DNA of 64,000 nt, taken from JACCXG01 sp963717745. GTDB lineage: Bacteria > Acidobacteriota > Vicinamibacteria > Vicinamibacterales > 2-12-FULL-66-21. The notes under the pieces are model-generated. The model did not search any database, was not told the origin of the DNA, and saw only the letters and a program-made list of their open reading frames with translations. The position numbers and the translations under genes are program-made. Numbering within the stretch: position 1 is the stretch's first letter; each line of letters opens with the position of its first letter. Location: contig CAVQXJ010000005.1 of NCBI GenBank assembly GCA_963717745.1, forward strand, positions 1 through 64,000, in the 5' to 3' direction. Of the stretch, positions 63,126-64,000 are shown piece by piece.

Positions 63126-64000
63126 TACCGGTAGGCCTCGGCAATCAGGACCGTCACGTTGTCGGGGGCGCCGGCGTCCAGGGTGGCCTGAATCAGGCTG
63201 TCCACGGCGGCGCGAAGGTCACGGGTTTCCATCAGGGTCGTGATCTGCGCATCGGAGAGGACACGGGTCAGCCCATCCGAGCACAAGAGGAAGCGATCGT
63301 CCGGCAGCACGCCGTCGCGGTGGACGTCGAGCGTCAGATCGGGCTGCACGCCGACGGCGCGGGTGATCACGCTGGATTCGGCGGCGGCCGGTCCCGAGAT
63401 CGCCGCCAGGCTGTGGTCCTGACTGAGTTGTTCGAGGCGGCCGGCGCGAAGGCGATAGACCCGGCTGTCGCCGGCCCAGAGCACCGCCGAGCGCACCCCG
63501 CGCAGCAGCAGCGTGACCACGGTGCTGCCGCTGCGATCAGCCGGGTGCGAGCTCAACGCCGTGCGCAGCAGATGGTCGTTGACATCCTGGAGACGGCGGG
63601 TCGCGGCGGCGACCGCCTCTTCGAACGTGCCGTCGACCTGGAAGTCCGCCAGCGCGTCGCAGACCATGCGGCTCGCCACTTCGCCGTGGCTGTGCCCGCC
63701 CATGCCGTCGGCGACCGCCCAGAGCCCCGCTTCCGGCCGCTCGAGGAAACCGTCCTCGTTGTTGCTGCGCGCCCGCCCGACGTCGGTCGCCGCCGCGGAG
63801 CGGAACGACAGCGACAGCGACGGGTCGAGATCCGCGACCTGCAGGCTGGGCAACGTCGCTGCCTCCGGGACGTGCACCGGCACCGAGCGCCAGCGATGCT
63901 CGGCCCAGGTCCCTTCCAGGAATGCCGGATACTGCGCCGGCGCAGGCAACCCCTTCAACACCAGCCAGCTCGGTTCGACCACCGACGATCCGTCGGTCCA
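63125..64000 (-). CDS. TagF-PppA fusion (3' part; 5' end outside the window)
   Basis: At least 291 residues are visible; the frame is open at the window edge. The first visible part WTDGSSVVEPSWLVLKGLPA and the following YPAFLEGTW match the end of the TagF domain (conserved WT-x-GS block). Then a full PP2C phosphatase domain: TDVGRARSNNEDGFLE, LWAVADGMGGHSHGEVASRM, SGSTVVTLLLRG, AVLWAGDSRVYRL, FLLCSDGLTRVLS and GAPDNVTVLIA, with all metal-binding Asp residues. TagF represses T6SS and PppA reverses PpkA phosphorylation; a fusion of the two is known from Agrobacterium. The stop codon touches the palindromic element. Probably regulates the tssA-vgrG operon downstream. Confidence 0.88.
   Translation of the reverse strand, partial: WTDGSSVVEPSWLVLKGLPAPAQYPAFLEGTWAEHRWRSVPVHVPEAATLPSLQVADLDPSLSLSFRSAAATDVGRARSNNEDGFLERPEAGLWAVADGMGGHSHGEVASRMVCDALADFQVDGTFEEAVAAATRRLQDVNDHLLRTALSSHPADRSGSTVVTLLLRGVRSAVLWAGDSRVYRLRAGRLEQLSQDHSLAAISGPAAAESSVITRAVGVQPDLTLDVHRDGVLPDDRFLLCSDGLTRVLSDAQITTLMETRDLRAAVDSLIQATLDAGAPDNVTVLIAEAYR

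Noticed and set aside
1..64000. CRISPR arrays, tRNA or rRNA genes
   Set aside because: No regularly spaced repeats and no tRNA- or rRNA-like stretch was found by reading both strands; a dedicated scan could still find a tRNA.

Overview
The window is high-GC DNA that looks like Acidobacteriota, most likely the class Vicinamibacteria. This placement is inferred from gene content: an Oar-like TonB-dependent receptor with an N-terminal carboxypeptidase-regulatory domain, a stand-alone MacB-type permease of the acidobacterial orphan-permease kind, DUF5009-like acyltransferase, S9 peptidase and PQQ-propeller genes. No rRNA or tRNA was recognised.

Layout. (1) 1-16.1 kb is ordinary chromosome: TonB receptor, heparan-N-acetyltransferase-like membrane protein, PQQ propeller, S9 peptidase with SUMF1-like partner, CsbD/stress protein, VOC protein, FKBP-TPR isomerase, ROK sugar kinase, orphan ABC permease and a LuxR-type regulator. 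(2) 16.2-17.5 kb is a decayed IS1595-type insertion with imperfect terminal inverted repeats; its right end carries a candidate outward promoter. (3) 17.5-28.5 kb (+ strand) is a threonine-phosphorylation module (PP2C phosphatase, Ser/Thr kinase, FHA protein, second kinase with PEGA domains) that continues into secreted TPR, beta-propeller, PEGA and PDZ proteins. (4) 28.5-39.0 kb (- strand) holds an FHA-transmembrane-lytic transglycosylase fusion, a PKD lipoprotein, a beta-barrel protein, a four-gene radical SAM / GT2 / carbamoyltransferase / GT-C set, and a membrane protein with InlB-like repeats. (5) 39.3-44.5 kb is mostly a T6SS spike/adaptor module (DUF6484, DUF4150 PAAR-like, DUF2169, TIGR02270). 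(6) 44.5-64 kb (- strand) is a type VI secretion operon: TagF-PppA fusion (partial), TssA, TssB, TssC, two Hcp, TagJ, TssE, TssF, TssG, ClpV, TPR-methyltransferase, VgrG, a ketosynthase-like protein, an AHH nuclease effector and immunity-like proteins. tssJ, tssK, tssL and tssM are not in the window and may lie beyond 64000.

How it may work together. Kinases and phosphatases would set the phosphorylation state of cytoplasmic threonines that are read by the FHA domains, and so control T6SS firing. A recurrent T-x-x-I/L motif in four proteins of the window fits FHA docking sites. The FHA-lytic transglycosylase could open peptidoglycan locally, and the VgrG-linked nuclease with its immunity genes would be the cargo.

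Quality caveat. At least eight genes carry apparent single-base frameshifts, dense in 0.9-4.5 kb, 41.8-43 kb and 47.9-48.3 kb, while the T6SS core at 50-62.7 kb reads intact. This may reflect assembly indels as much as real gene decay.
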